From Pectobacterium brasiliense (GTDB taxonomy: Bacteria > Pseudomonadota > Gammaproteobacteria > Enterobacterales > Enterobacteriaceae): a stretch of 64,000 bases of DNA. The translations under genes were made by a program, and so were the position numbers. Positions within the stretch are counted from its first letter, which is position 1; each line of letters begins with the position of its first letter. This document shows, in pieces, positions 1-8,839 of the stretch. The notes beneath the pieces were generated by a model that did no database searches, was not told the origin of the DNA, and saw only the letters and a list, made by a program, of their open reading frames with translations. Location: contig NZ_JACDSF010000001.1 of NCBI RefSeq assembly GCF_013449685.1, positions 117,806-181,805 of the forward strand, given 5' to 3'.

Positions 1-2421
1 GGTCTTCATTTCTTCCAGCCAGTTCAGCAATTTCTCTATTTTCTGCGCAGTGCGATCGCTTGGTGCTGTCAAGCGCAGGTGATCGGCGATTTCCGCGTAA
101 CGACGGCGGGCCTGCGGACGGTCATACTGGCTGAACGTCGTCTGTTTGGTCGGGTTGTCGTTCGCGTTATAGCGAATCACGTTTGAGATCAACAGGGCGT
201 TAGCCAGGCCATGTGGAATATGGAACTCTGAGCCCAGTTTATGCGCCATGGAGTGACAAACACCGAGGAAGGCGTTAGCAAACGCAATCCCTGCAATCGT
301 CGCGGCATTGTGCACACGCTCACGGGCAACCGGGTTTTTTGCCCCGTCGCGGTAGCTGTCTGGCAGGTTTTCCTTCAGCAGTTTCAGTGCTTGTAATGCC
401 TGTCCATCTGAATATTCGTTTGCCAGTACAGAAACATAAGCTTCCAGCGAGTGGGTTACGGCATCAAGCCCGCCAAACGCACACAGCGATTTCGGCATAT
501 TCATGACCAGATTGGCATCAACAATCGCCATATCTGGCGTCAGCGCGTAGTCCGCCAACGGGTATTTCTGCCCAGTGGCATCGTCGGTCACCACGGCAAA
601 CGGCGTCACTTCAGAACCGGTACCGGATGTAGTGGTGATCGCCACCATCTTGGCTTTGACGCCCATTTTCGGGAACTTGTAGATACGTTTACGGATATCC
701 ATAAAGCGCAGCGCCAGCTCTTCGAAGTGCGTCGTAGGATGCTCATACATCACCCACATGATTTTAGCGGCATCCATTGGAGAACCACCGCCCAGCGCAA
801 TAATCACGTCCGGTTTGAAGGAATGCATTTGTTCCGCACCTTTACGCACGATGCTCAGCGTAGGGTCTGCTTCAACTTCGAAGAATACTTCGGTTTCCAG
901 CCCGTGCTGTTTCAACACGGACGTCACTTGATCGACATAGCCATTATTGAACAAGAAGCGGTCGGTCACGATAAATGCACGTTTTGCACCATCGGAAGCG
1001 ACTTCTTCAAGGGCGATAGGCAGTGAGCCGCGACGGAAATAAATGGACTTAGGAAGTTTATGCCACAACATATTCTCTGCTCGCTTGGCTACCGTTTTTT
1101 TGTTGATCAAGTGCTTCGGACCGACGTTTTCGGAGATGGAGTTTCCGCCCCAGGAACCACAGCCCAGCGTCAGAGACGGAGCGAGTTTGAAGTTGTAGAG
1201 ATCGCCGATACCCCCCTGAGACGCAGGGGTGTTAATCAGGATACGCGCCGTTTTCATCATATTACCGAAATGATTTACGCGCTCTGGCTGATTGTCCTGA
1301 TCGGTATATAGGCAGGATGTGTGACCGATGCCACCCATGGCGACCAGTTTTTCCGCTTTAATGACGGCATCGTTGAAGTCTTTCGCACGATACATCGCCA
1401 GCGTTGGAGACAGTTTTTCATGGGCAAACGGTTCGGATTCATCGACGGCCGTCACTTCACCAATCAGCACTTTGGTATTCGCAGGGACAGTAATACCCGC
1501 CATTTCTGCGATCTTCGGTGCAGGCTGGCCCACAATGTCGGCGTTCAGTGAACCGTTTTTCAGCAAGATACCCTGTACGGCATGCAATTCTTTGCCTTTC
1601 AGCATGTAGCCGCCGTGGGTGGCAAAACGTTCACGCACGGCATCATAGACGCTGTCTACCACGATGACGGACTGTTCTGACGCACAAATTACGCCGTTAT
1701 CGAAGGTTTTCGACATCAGAATAGACGCCACGGCACGCTTGATATCCGCGGTTTCGTCAACGACAACAGGCGTGTTACCTGCACCTACGCCGATTGCCGG
1801 TTTACCTGAGCTGTATGCGGCCTTCACCATGCCCGGGCCGCCAGTCGCCAGAATCAGGTTGATATCGGGGTGGTGCATAAGCTGGTTGGACAGCTCGACA
1901 GAAGGCTGATCGATCCAGCCGATGATGTCTTTCGGTGCGCCTGCCGCAATTGCCGCTTGTAGCACAATGTCAGCGGCTTTATTGGTCGCATTTTTTGCAC
2001 GTGGATGGGGAGAGAAGATGATCCCGTTACGGGTCTTCAGGCTGATCAACGCTTTAAAAATGGCGGTAGACGTGGGGTTGGTGGTGGGAACAATACCGCA
2101 AATCAGGCCAATCGGCTCGGCAATCGTAATGGTACCAAAAGTGTCATCAGTAGAGAGGATGCCGCAGGTTTTTTCATCCTGGTAGGCGTTATAAATGTAC
2201 TCGGATGCGAAGTGGTTTTTGATGACTTTGTCTTCCACGATCCCCATGCCAGATTCGGCAACCGCCATTTTTGCCAGTGGGATACGGGCATCTGATGCAG
2301 CGAGTGCGGCAGCGCGGAAGATTTTGTCCACTTGTTCCTGAGTGTAAGTGGCAAATTCCTGCTGTGCCTTTTTCACTCTTTCGACCAATGCGTTAAGTTC
2401 AGCAACGTTGGTTACGGCCAT
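1..2421 (-). CDS. adhE: Bifunctional acetaldehyde-CoA/alcohol dehydrogenase AdhE (3' end outside window)
   Basis: Long open frame on the minus strand running off the left edge, so the C-terminus is missing: 807 codons are present, against about 890 in the family. It starts with ATG at 2421 (MAVTNVAEL...) behind an AGGAG Shine-Dalgarno. The N-terminal half is the CoA-dependent aldehyde dehydrogenase, with a catalytic Cys in the segment encoded near 1675-1690. The second half is an iron-dependent alcohol dehydrogenase whose start is visible here. The family reduces acetyl-CoA to ethanol in two NADH-consuming steps during fermentation and forms spirosome filaments. The identification rests on recognising the reverse translation; the truncation is only the window boundary. 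Confidence 0.95.
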   Translation of the reverse strand, partial: MAVTNVAELNALVERVKKAQQEFATYTQEQVDKIFRAAALAASDARIPLAKMAVAESGMGIVEDKVIKNHFASEYIYNAYQDEKTCGILSTDDTFGTITIAEPIGLICGIVPTTNPTSTAIFKALISLKTRNGIIFSPHPRAKNATNKAADIVLQAAIAAGAPKDIIGWIDQPSVELSNQLMHHPDINLILATGGPGMVKAAYSSGKPAIGVGAGNTPVVVDETADIKRAVASILMSKTFDNGVICASEQSVIVVDSVYDAVRERFATHGGYMLKGKELHAVQGILLKNGSLNADIVGQPAPKIAEMAGITVPANTKVLIGEVTAVDESEPFAHEKLSPTLAMYRAKDFNDAVIKAEKLVAMGGIGHTSCLYTDQDNQPERVNHFGNMMKTARILINTPASQGGIGDLYNFKLAPSLTLGCGSWGGNSISENVGPKHLINKKTVAKRAENMLWHKLPKSIYFRRGSLPIALEEVASDGAKRAFIVTDRFLFNNGYVDQVTSVLKQHGLETEVFFEVEADPTLSIVRKGAEQMHSFKPDVIIALGGGSPMDAAKIMWVMYEHPTTHFEELALRFMDIRKRIYKFPKMGVKAKMVAITTTSGTGSEVTPFAVVTDDATGQKYPLADYALTPDMAIVDANLVMNMPKSLCAFGGLDAVTHSLEAYVSVLANEYSDGQALQALKLLKENLPDSYRDGAKNPVARERVHNAATIAGIAFANAFLGVCHSMAHKLGSEFHIPHGLANALLISNVIRYNANDNPTKQTTFSQYDRPQARRRYAEIADHLRLTAPSDRTAQKIEKLLNWLEEMKT

Positions 2422-2599
2422 AATGCTCTCCTGATAAATGTTAAACTCTTTCAGTCAATTGTTCGCCGGATAGAACAGTATAGATAAACGAGCGGGGGGC
2501 GTTTTCGTTACCTTGCTATTCTTTTCTGCCTATTTCGCATTAATTGACTCAACGAGCTTGTCAGCCGCCGTTGTGGCGCGATTTTTACTTTTTAAAATA

Positions 2600-2718
2600 C
2601 TGTAACTGGTGATGTCGTAAATTTTCAAAATATTGTTTTGAAATTGCGTAAAAATTAAGAATATCTGCGTGTCCGTTACGGTATGAAATGAGCATACCCA
2701 TTTATGGGGGCTTTTTTT
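2600..2718 (+). ncRNA. Candidate small RNA ending in a Rho-independent terminator
   Basis: On the plus strand a hairpin TTTCAAAA-TATTG-TTTTGAAA (2623-2643) is followed by a terminator-like hairpin with AGC/GCT and CCC/GGG pairing at about 2693-2711 that runs straight into seven T residues. No gene ends upstream on this strand: adhE reads away on the minus strand. A short independent transcript would explain the terminator. The 5' end is a guess and no known enterobacterial sRNA was recognised. Confidence 0.3.
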
Positions 2719-2770
2719 GTGATCAATATCGTATTTTCTTTAAGCTGACACCATTCAGCAGCTTGGTGTT

Positions 2771-2789
2771 GATAATGACTATCATTAAC
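2771..2789. promoter_or_regulatory. Fur-box-like palindrome
   Basis: GATAATGACTATCATTAAC matches the 19-bp Fur consensus GATAATGATWATCATTATC at 17 of 19 positions. It is more than 600 bp from oppA and 350 bp from adhE, so its target is not obvious. Confidence 0.5.
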
Positions 2790-3429
2790 AAGGCAAAATT
2801 AGCGGCTTTTCTACCCAAAAGGGATTGTAAGGGAGGGAGCGGCATCGGCGTGGGACATTGTTAGGGGCGCATTCCGAGCACGACGTTGTGTACATAGTGG
2901 GAATGACCTGTGCGTATAAAACGTGTTCGTATAAACGATGCTTATATCTTGATCGAGTGAGTTATTCTACGCGCCGCCTGTCGTAAGGGCATCGTGTACT
3001 ATTATTGTGCAAGATGGGTAACGGAATTGTTAAAATAATAACATTCTAGTCAGGTAATGACGCGGACAGGTAAGCATACATCATCATTTTTGTGCTGTGA
3101 AAATGATAAAACCCACTACGATGTTTTTTTGTTCAAAATATATAAATTGCTGAATATTTAAAAAATATCTGCAAATAAACGTAAAAAGCATTGTTTATCA
3201 TGGGATTAATGGTCATGTGAAATGATTGGAATAAAACGTTTTCCGAGCTGTAGTAAAGAAAATTAAGCAACATCAATGTAAAAATATTGGCGAATGTCTC
3301 TGCTTTTGATAGCTTCGAGTATCGACCCGCTATTCGTTATTCATCTATAAATTAATTTTATGATTTATTTGAATAATGGGCGATCTTTTCTGCTCTATGT
3401 GACGGCGATTTTTACGCATGGAGTCCGGT

Positions 3430-5100
3430 ATGGCGTTGTATCAAGACAGGGGCGTTTATAAAGTGAAAACTCGTAAAACAAAACGATGCTTTGTTACCAG
3501 TATGATTGCCGCAGCAGTGATGGCGTCATGCGTGAATGTTCAGGCTGCGACTGTGCCTGCCGGTGTTGAGCTGGCGAAAGAGCAGGTTCTGGTGAGAAAC
3601 AATGGCGCTGAGGTGTCATCACTGGATCCGCATAAAATAGAAGGTGTGCCGGAATCCAACGTCGCGCGCGATTTATATGAAGGGTTGGTGATTTCCGATC
3701 CGGATGGACATCCGATTCCCGGCGTCGCTGAGCGGTGGGAAAGCAGCGACTTTAAAGTCTGGACATTCCATTTACGCAAAGATGCCAAGTGGTCAAATGG
3801 CGAACCGGTTACTGCGCAAGATTTCGTTTATAGCTGGCAGCGTCTGGCCGATCCAAAAACCGTTTCTCCTTACGCCAGCTACTTACAATATGGTCATCTG
3901 CTGAATATTGATGACATTATCGCCAGCAAGAAATCTCCCGATACGCTGGGCGTAAAAGCCCTCGACGACCATACGCTGGAAGTCACATTAAGCGAACCAA
4001 TCCCGTACTTTTATAAATTACTGAATCACTCATCGATGTCTCCGGTCAATAAAACGACGGTGGAGAAATTTGGTGATAAATGGACTCAGCCGGAAAACTG
4101 GGTAGGAAATGGTGCTTACCGTCTTAAATCCTGGGTCGTGAATGAGCGGCTTGTGCTGGAGCGTAATAGCCAATATTGGGATAACGCCAAGACCGTGATT
4201 AATCAAGTCACCTACTTGCCGGTTGCGTCTGAAGTGACGGATGTTAATCGCTACCGTGCGGGTGAAATTGATGTCACCAACAATAAATTACCCATTGAGC
4301 TATTTCAGAAGCTAAAAAAAGAAATCCCACAAGAAGTTAACATCAATCCCTATCTCTGCACCTATTATTACGAAATCAATAATCAGAAACCGCCATTTAA
4401 TGATGTACGGGTACGCACGGCGTTGCGTATGGGGCTTGATCAGAACATCTTGACCAACAAAGTGAAAAACCAGGGCGACATTCCTGCCTATGGCTATATT
4501 CCTCCCTTCACGGACGGCCTGAAAGCGCATACACCAGAGTGGTTTACCTGGTCACAGGCGAAACGTAATGAAGAAGCAAAAAAACTGCTGGCAGAAGCGG
4601 GCTATACCGCAGAGAAACCGCTGACGTTTAATTTGCTCTATAACTCCTCTGATCTGCACAAAAAGCTGGCGATTGCCGCGGCATCAGTGTGGAAACAGAA
4701 TCTGGGCGTTGACGTGAAACTGGAAAACCAGGAATGGAAAACCTATCTCAGCACGCGTCATCAAGGCAATTATGACGTCGCACGTGCTGGATGGTGTGCG
4801 GACTATAACGAACCGACATCGTTCCTGAATAGCATGCTGTCAGACAGCAGTAACAACACGTCGCATTATAAGAGCGCGGCGTTCGACACACTGATGGCAC
4901 AGGCTATTCAAGCGAAAACGGACGATGAACGCGCACAAATTTATCAACAGGCAGAGTCCCAGTTGGATAAAGATGCGACGATTGTGCCAGTCTATTACTA
5001 CGTTAACTCGCGACTGGTAAAACCTTATGTCGGTGGCATTACCGGTAAGGATCCGTTGGATAATATACGGGTGAAGGATCTCTATATTATTAAGCATTAA
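3430..5100 (+). CDS. oppA: Periplasmic oligopeptide-binding protein OppA, first copy
   Basis: Solute-binding protein (SBP_bac_5 family) that captures oligopeptides for the OppBCDF importer. The product has an export signal (hydrophobic core then VNVQA just before ATVPAGVELA) and the family pattern AKWSNGEPVTAQDFVYSWQR. ATG 3430 is preferred because GGAG lies 6 nt upstream; ATG 3418 and GTG 3463 are alternatives, and the last would give a more typical signal peptide. It is followed by a closely similar paralogue in the same direction, so the operon begins with duplicated binding proteins. In relatives oppA mRNA is a GcvB small-RNA target; this was not tested here. Confidence 0.93.
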   Translation: MALYQDRGVYKVKTRKTKRCFVTSMIAAAVMASCVNVQAATVPAGVELAKEQVLVRNNGAEVSSLDPHKIEGVPESNVARDLYEGLVISDPDGHPIPGVAERWESSDFKVWTFHLRKDAKWSNGEPVTAQDFVYSWQRLADPKTVSPYASYLQYGHLLNIDDIIASKKSPDTLGVKALDDHTLEVTLSEPIPYFYKLLNHSSMSPVNKTTVEKFGDKWTQPENWVGNGAYRLKSWVVNERLVLERNSQYWDNAKTVINQVTYLPVASEVTDVNRYRAGEIDVTNNKLPIELFQKLKKEIPQEVNINPYLCTYYYEINNQKPPFNDVRVRTALRMGLDQNILTNKVKNQGDIPAYGYIPPFTDGLKAHTPEWFTWSQAKRNEEAKKLLAEAGYTAEKPLTFNLLYNSSDLHKKLAIAAASVWKQNLGVDVKLENQEWKTYLSTRHQGNYDVARAGWCADYNEPTSFLNSMLSDSSNNTSHYKSAAFDTLMAQAIQAKTDDERAQIYQQAESQLDKDATIVPVYYYVNSRLVKPYVGGITGKDPLDNIRVKDLYIIKH

Positions 5101-5178
5101 TCCGTAGCGATGCCATTTACGGTTTGATGCAAATGAAGTGAGCAAGCAGTGATTAATTTGGTGTTTATTCTCTGGTTA

Positions 5179-5276
5179 CCCATTCCTGCCATGTGGGAAT
5201 GGGGCGTGAGTCGAATCGATTAATCGTTTTCTCACCGGGCTCTAATTCAGGAATCGTGCTGGGATAACTAGCACGA
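5179..5276 (+). promoter_or_regulatory. Hairpin-rich leader between the two oppA genes
   Basis: Two clear hairpins occupy the 196-bp gap. CCCATTCC pairs with GGAATGGG (5179-5203), and TCGTGCT pairs with AGCACGA (5254-5276). The second ends about 10 nt before the AGGAG of oppA copy 2. Neither has a T-run, so they look like mRNA processing, stability or translation-control structures rather than terminators. Confidence 0.5.
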
Positions 5277-5296
5277 CAACATTACAGGAGAAAATA

Positions 5297-6934
5297 ATGA
5301 CACACATCACAACTAAAAAAAGAGTAGCGGCCGCTATTATCGCGGCATTAAGTAGCACGATGGCTGTTTCTGCCTTCGCCGCGACCGTTCCCGCCGGCGT
5401 TCAGTTAGCAGAAAAACAGGAGTTGGTCCGTAACAATGGTGCTGAAGTTTCCTCTCTTGACCCGCATAAAATCGAAGGTGTACCGGAATCCAACGTGTCG
5501 CGCGATCTGCTCGAAGGATTGGTTATTTCCGACGTTAACGGCAAAACCAGTCCTGGCGTAGCAGAAAGCTGGGATAACAAAGACTTTAAAGTGTGGACAT
5601 TCCACCTGCGTAAAGATGCCAAATGGTCCAACGGTGAGCCGGTTACCGCACAAGATTTCGTCTATAGCTGGCAGCGTCTGGCCGATCCAAAGACAGCATC
5701 GCCTTACGCCAGCTATCTGCAATATGGTCATCTGCTGAATATCGATGACATCATCGCCGGCAAAAAATCCCCCGATACGCTGGGTGTAAAAGCGATCGAC
5801 GATCATACTTTTGAGGTGACGCTCTCCGAAGCGGTACCTTACTTTTACAAACTGCCTGTTTACGTCGCCATGTCACCGGTGAATAAGGCGGCAATCGAAA
5901 AATTCGGTGAAAAATGGACGCAGCCGCAAAACTGGGTCGGCAACGGTGCCTACAAGCTGAAAGATTGGGTCGTAAACGAAAAAATAGTGCTGGAGCGCAA
6001 CCCGCAATATTGGGATAACGCCCACACCGTGATTAATCAGGTGACATATTTGCCGATCGCATCTGAAGTGACGGACGTGAACCGCTATCGCAGCGGTGAA
6101 ATCGACATGACATACAATCAATTACCAATCGAACTCTTCCAAAAGCTGAAGAAAGAAATCCCGAATGAAGTGAAAGTCGATCCGTACTTATGCACCTACT
6201 ATTACGAAATCAATAATCAGAAGCCGCCGTTTAACGATGTGCGGGTGCGTACCGCGCTGCGTCTGGGTCTAAGTCAGGATATTCTGACCAATAAGGTGAA
6301 AAACCAAGGCGATATTCCTGCCTATGGTTTTGTGCCGCCATATATTGATGGCTTCAACGCGCAGACCCCAGAATGGTTCACCTGGTCACAAGAAAAGCGT
6401 AACGCAGAAGCGAAGAAACTGCTGGCGGAAGCCGGTTACACCGCAGACAAACCGCTAACGTTTAATTTGCTCTATAACTCATCCGATCTTCATAAAAAGA
6501 TGGCGATTGCAGCGTCTTCGATATGGAAGCAGAACATTGGCGTGGAAGTGAAACTGGAAAATCAGGAGTGGAAAACGTTCCTCAACTCTCGCCAACAGGG
6601 AACGCATGATCTGGCGCGTGGCGGGTGGTGTGCCGACTATAACGAGCCGTCTACCTTCCTGAACAGTATGTTGTCGGACAGCAGCAATAATAAGGCACAC
6701 TATAAGAGCAAAGAATTTGATGCATTGGTGGCGAAATCTTTACAGGTGAAAACCGAAGAAGAGCGTGCTGTCGTATATCAACAGGCTGAAGCATTGCTAA
6801 ATAAAGATGTAGTTATCGTACCTGTTTACTACTATGCCAATACCCGACTGGTGAAACCTTATGTGGGTGGATTAACGGGCAAAGATCCGCAGGATAATGT
6901 TTACGTGAAAGATCTTTATATCATCAAGCACTAA
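5297..6934 (+). CDS. oppA: Periplasmic oligopeptide-binding protein OppA, second copy
   Basis: 545-residue paralogue of the preceding gene, with long identical stretches throughout the mature protein. It has a standard signal peptide (Lys-rich start, hydrophobic core, AVSAFA cleavage region) and the start ATG follows an ideal AGGAGA at 5287. Differences from copy 1 cluster in short patches (for example residues around LPVYVAMS versus LLNHSSMS), which may alter peptide preference. It directly precedes the terminator-like hairpin and oppB, so this copy is the positional equivalent of the single enterobacterial oppA. Confidence 0.96.
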   Translation: MTHITTKKRVAAAIIAALSSTMAVSAFAATVPAGVQLAEKQELVRNNGAEVSSLDPHKIEGVPESNVSRDLLEGLVISDVNGKTSPGVAESWDNKDFKVWTFHLRKDAKWSNGEPVTAQDFVYSWQRLADPKTASPYASYLQYGHLLNIDDIIAGKKSPDTLGVKAIDDHTFEVTLSEAVPYFYKLPVYVAMSPVNKAAIEKFGEKWTQPQNWVGNGAYKLKDWVVNEKIVLERNPQYWDNAHTVINQVTYLPIASEVTDVNRYRSGEIDMTYNQLPIELFQKLKKEIPNEVKVDPYLCTYYYEINNQKPPFNDVRVRTALRLGLSQDILTNKVKNQGDIPAYGFVPPYIDGFNAQTPEWFTWSQEKRNAEAKKLLAEAGYTADKPLTFNLLYNSSDLHKKMAIAASSIWKQNIGVEVKLENQEWKTFLNSRQQGTHDLARGGWCADYNEPSTFLNSMLSDSSNNKAHYKSKEFDALVAKSLQVKTEEERAVVYQQAEALLNKDVVIVPVYYYANTRLVKPYVGGLTGKDPQDNVYVKDLYIIKH

Positions 6935-6941
6935 TAATAAT

Positions 6942-6974
6942 GGCTGGCACGCGCTCTTGTGCTGCCAGCCTTTT
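6942..6974 (+). terminator. Intra-operon attenuating terminator between oppA and oppB
   Basis: GGCTGGCA (6942-6949) pairs with TGCCAGCC (6963-6970), followed by TTTTA. A partial terminator here would give high binding-protein and lower permease expression, a known arrangement in binding-protein ABC operons. Confidence 0.7.
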
Positions 6975-6987
6975 ATAGGTACGAGCA

Positions 6988-7908
6988 ATGTTAAAATTTA
7001 TTCTTCGCCGCTGTTTAGAGGCGATTCCGACACTATTCATCCTGATCACCATCTCGTTTTTCATGATGCGATTGGCACCCGGCAGCCCTTTTACCGGTGA
7101 GCGTAATTTGCCGCCAGAAGTGATGGCGAATATTGAAGCCAAATACCATCTGAACGACCCCATTATGACGCAGTACGGTAACTACTTGCTGCAATTGGTG
7201 CAGGGTGATTTAGGACCTTCGTTTAAATACAAAGACTATTCCGTGAACGATCTGGTCGCGACGTCTTTCCCTGTTTCTGCAAAACTGGGCGCTGCGGCAT
7301 TCGTTCTGGCCGTCGTTTTTGGTGTGAGTGCCGGCGTGATCGCCGCACTGAATCAGAATACGAAATGGGACTATACCGTGATGGGCTTTGCCATGACAGG
7401 GGTGGTGATACCCAGCTTTGTCGTCGCGCCGTTGCTGGTGCTGATTTTCGCCATTACGCTGCGGTGGCTGCCCGGCGGCGGGTGGAACGGTGGGGCGCCC
7501 AAATACATGATTTTACCGATGGTGGCACTGTCTTTGTCTTATATCGCCAGCATCGCGCGTATTACCCGAGGATCGATGATCGAGGTTTTACACTCTAACT
7601 TTATTCGTACCGCGCGTGCCAAAGGGCTGCCGATGCGCCGCATCGTCCTGCGCCATGCGTTAAAGCCTGCGCTGCTGCCCGTGCTCTCTTATATGGGGCC
7701 GGCGTTTGTAGGGATTATTACCGGTTCGATGGTGATTGAAACCATTTTTGGTTTACCGGGTATTGGGCAACTGTTCGTAAACGGTGCACTGAACCGCGAC
7801 TACTCACTCGTACTGAGCCTGACGATTCTGGTCGGCGGCTTAACCATTCTCTTTAATGCGATCATTGACGTGCTCTACGCTGTTATCGATCCGAAAATTC
7901 GCTATTAA
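6988..7908 (+). CDS. oppB: Oligopeptide ABC transporter permease OppB
   Basis: 306-residue inner-membrane permease with the BPD_transp_1 fold. An N-terminal membrane helix (residues about 9-30) and five further hydrophobic segments are visible. The coupling (EAA) loop lies around RTARAKGLPMRRIVLRHALKP in the second half. It forms the transmembrane heterodimer with OppC and is energised by OppD and OppF. It follows oppA copy 2 after an attenuating hairpin and is 11 nt from oppC. Length matches the family. Confidence 0.96.
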   Translation: MLKFILRRCLEAIPTLFILITISFFMMRLAPGSPFTGERNLPPEVMANIEAKYHLNDPIMTQYGNYLLQLVQGDLGPSFKYKDYSVNDLVATSFPVSAKLGAAAFVLAVVFGVSAGVIAALNQNTKWDYTVMGFAMTGVVIPSFVVAPLLVLIFAITLRWLPGGGWNGGAPKYMILPMVALSLSYIASIARITRGSMIEVLHSNFIRTARAKGLPMRRIVLRHALKPALLPVLSYMGPAFVGIITGSMVIETIFGLPGIGQLFVNGALNRDYSLVLSLTILVGGLTILFNAIIDVLYAVIDPKIRY

Positions 7909-7919
7909 TTGGGGGCGTT

Positions 7920-8828
7920 ATGTTTTGGAATCGAAAAAACGTTGAAGCGTTAGAGAATTTCACCGAGCAGGCTGAAATTGAAGGGCGCAGTTTGTGGCAG
8001 GATGCGCGCCTGCGCTTTATGCACAACCGTGCGGCACTGGCCAGTCTGCTTGTTTTAGCCGTGATTACCGTGTTCGTGAGCTTCGCCCCGATGTTGTCGG
8101 CATTTGACTACGCGGATACGGACTGGGGAATGATGTCGGCTGCGCCGGATATGACGTCTGGACACTATTTTGGTACGGATTCCTCGGGTCGTGATCTGTT
8201 GGTTCGTGTTGCCATCGGGGGCCGCGTCTCGCTGATGGTTGGCGTTGCGGCGGCGCTGGTTGCGGTGATCGTCGGAACGCTGTATGGCGCGATGTCCGGC
8301 TATCTGGGCGGGAAAGTGGATTCGGTGATGATGCGCCTGCTGGAAATCCTCAACTCATTCCCGTTCATGTTCTTTGTTATTCTGCTGGTGACGTTCTTCG
8401 GGCAGAACATGCTGCTGATCTTCGTGGCTATTGGCATGGTGTCCTGGCTGGATATGGCGCGTATCGTGCGCGGCCAGACGCTGAGCCTGAAACGTAAAGA
8501 GTTCATTGAAGCAGCACTGGTTTCCGGTGTGTCCACGCGCGGTATCGTATTACGCCACGTTGTGCCTAACGTGCTGGGCGTGGTGGTCGTTTACGCCTCT
8601 CTGCTGGTGCCAAGTATGATCCTGTTCGAATCCTTCCTGAGCTTCCTGGGGCTGGGCACGCAGGAACCGTTAAGCAGTTGGGGCGCCTTGCTGAATGATG
8701 GTGCGAACTCGATGGAGGTGTCGCCGTGGTTACTGTTCTATCCGGCGGCGTTTCTGGTTGTCACGCTGTTTTGTTTTAACTTTATCGGCGATGGCCTGCG
8801 TGATGCCCTCGACCCGAAAGATCGCTGA
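7920..8828 (+). CDS. oppC: Oligopeptide ABC transporter permease OppC
   Basis: 302-residue second permease subunit. A cytoplasmic N-terminus containing RSLWQDARLRFMHNRAAL precedes the first membrane helix, the OppC_N arrangement. The FGTDSSGRDL motif after the first periplasmic loop and an EAA-type loop (EFIEAALVSGVSTRGIVLRH) are characteristic. It begins 11 nt after oppB and ends 11 nt before oppD, consistent with one transcript. Confidence 0.96.
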   Translation: MFWNRKNVEALENFTEQAEIEGRSLWQDARLRFMHNRAALASLLVLAVITVFVSFAPMLSAFDYADTDWGMMSAAPDMTSGHYFGTDSSGRDLLVRVAIGGRVSLMVGVAAALVAVIVGTLYGAMSGYLGGKVDSVMMRLLEILNSFPFMFFVILLVTFFGQNMLLIFVAIGMVSWLDMARIVRGQTLSLKRKEFIEAALVSGVSTRGIVLRHVVPNVLGVVVVYASLLVPSMILFESFLSFLGLGTQEPLSSWGALLNDGANSMEVSPWLLFYPAAFLVVTLFCFNFIGDGLRDALDPKDR

Positions 8829-8839
8829 GGGATATCGAC

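Larger units (their letters stand above)
2422..3429. other. AT-rich intergenic region between adhE and oppA
   Basis: About 1 kb without a credible protein gene, between the divergent adhE and oppA. It holds the adhE and opp control regions, a possible plus-strand small RNA (about 2600-2718), an orphan Fur-box-like palindrome (2771-2789) and a short direct repeat CGTATAAA at 2913 and 2928. E. coli has ychE in this position; no trace of it is seen here. Confidence 0.7.

Noticed and set aside
451..1026. Long plus-strand open frames opposite adhE
   Set aside because: Antisense shadows of the adhE coding frame without ribosome sites or protein-like sequence.
2872..2910. Partial resemblance to the RyhB core (GAGCACGACGTTG...) downstream of the Fur box
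   Set aside because: Only short matches, no terminator follows, and the target-pairing region is not conserved; probably chance.
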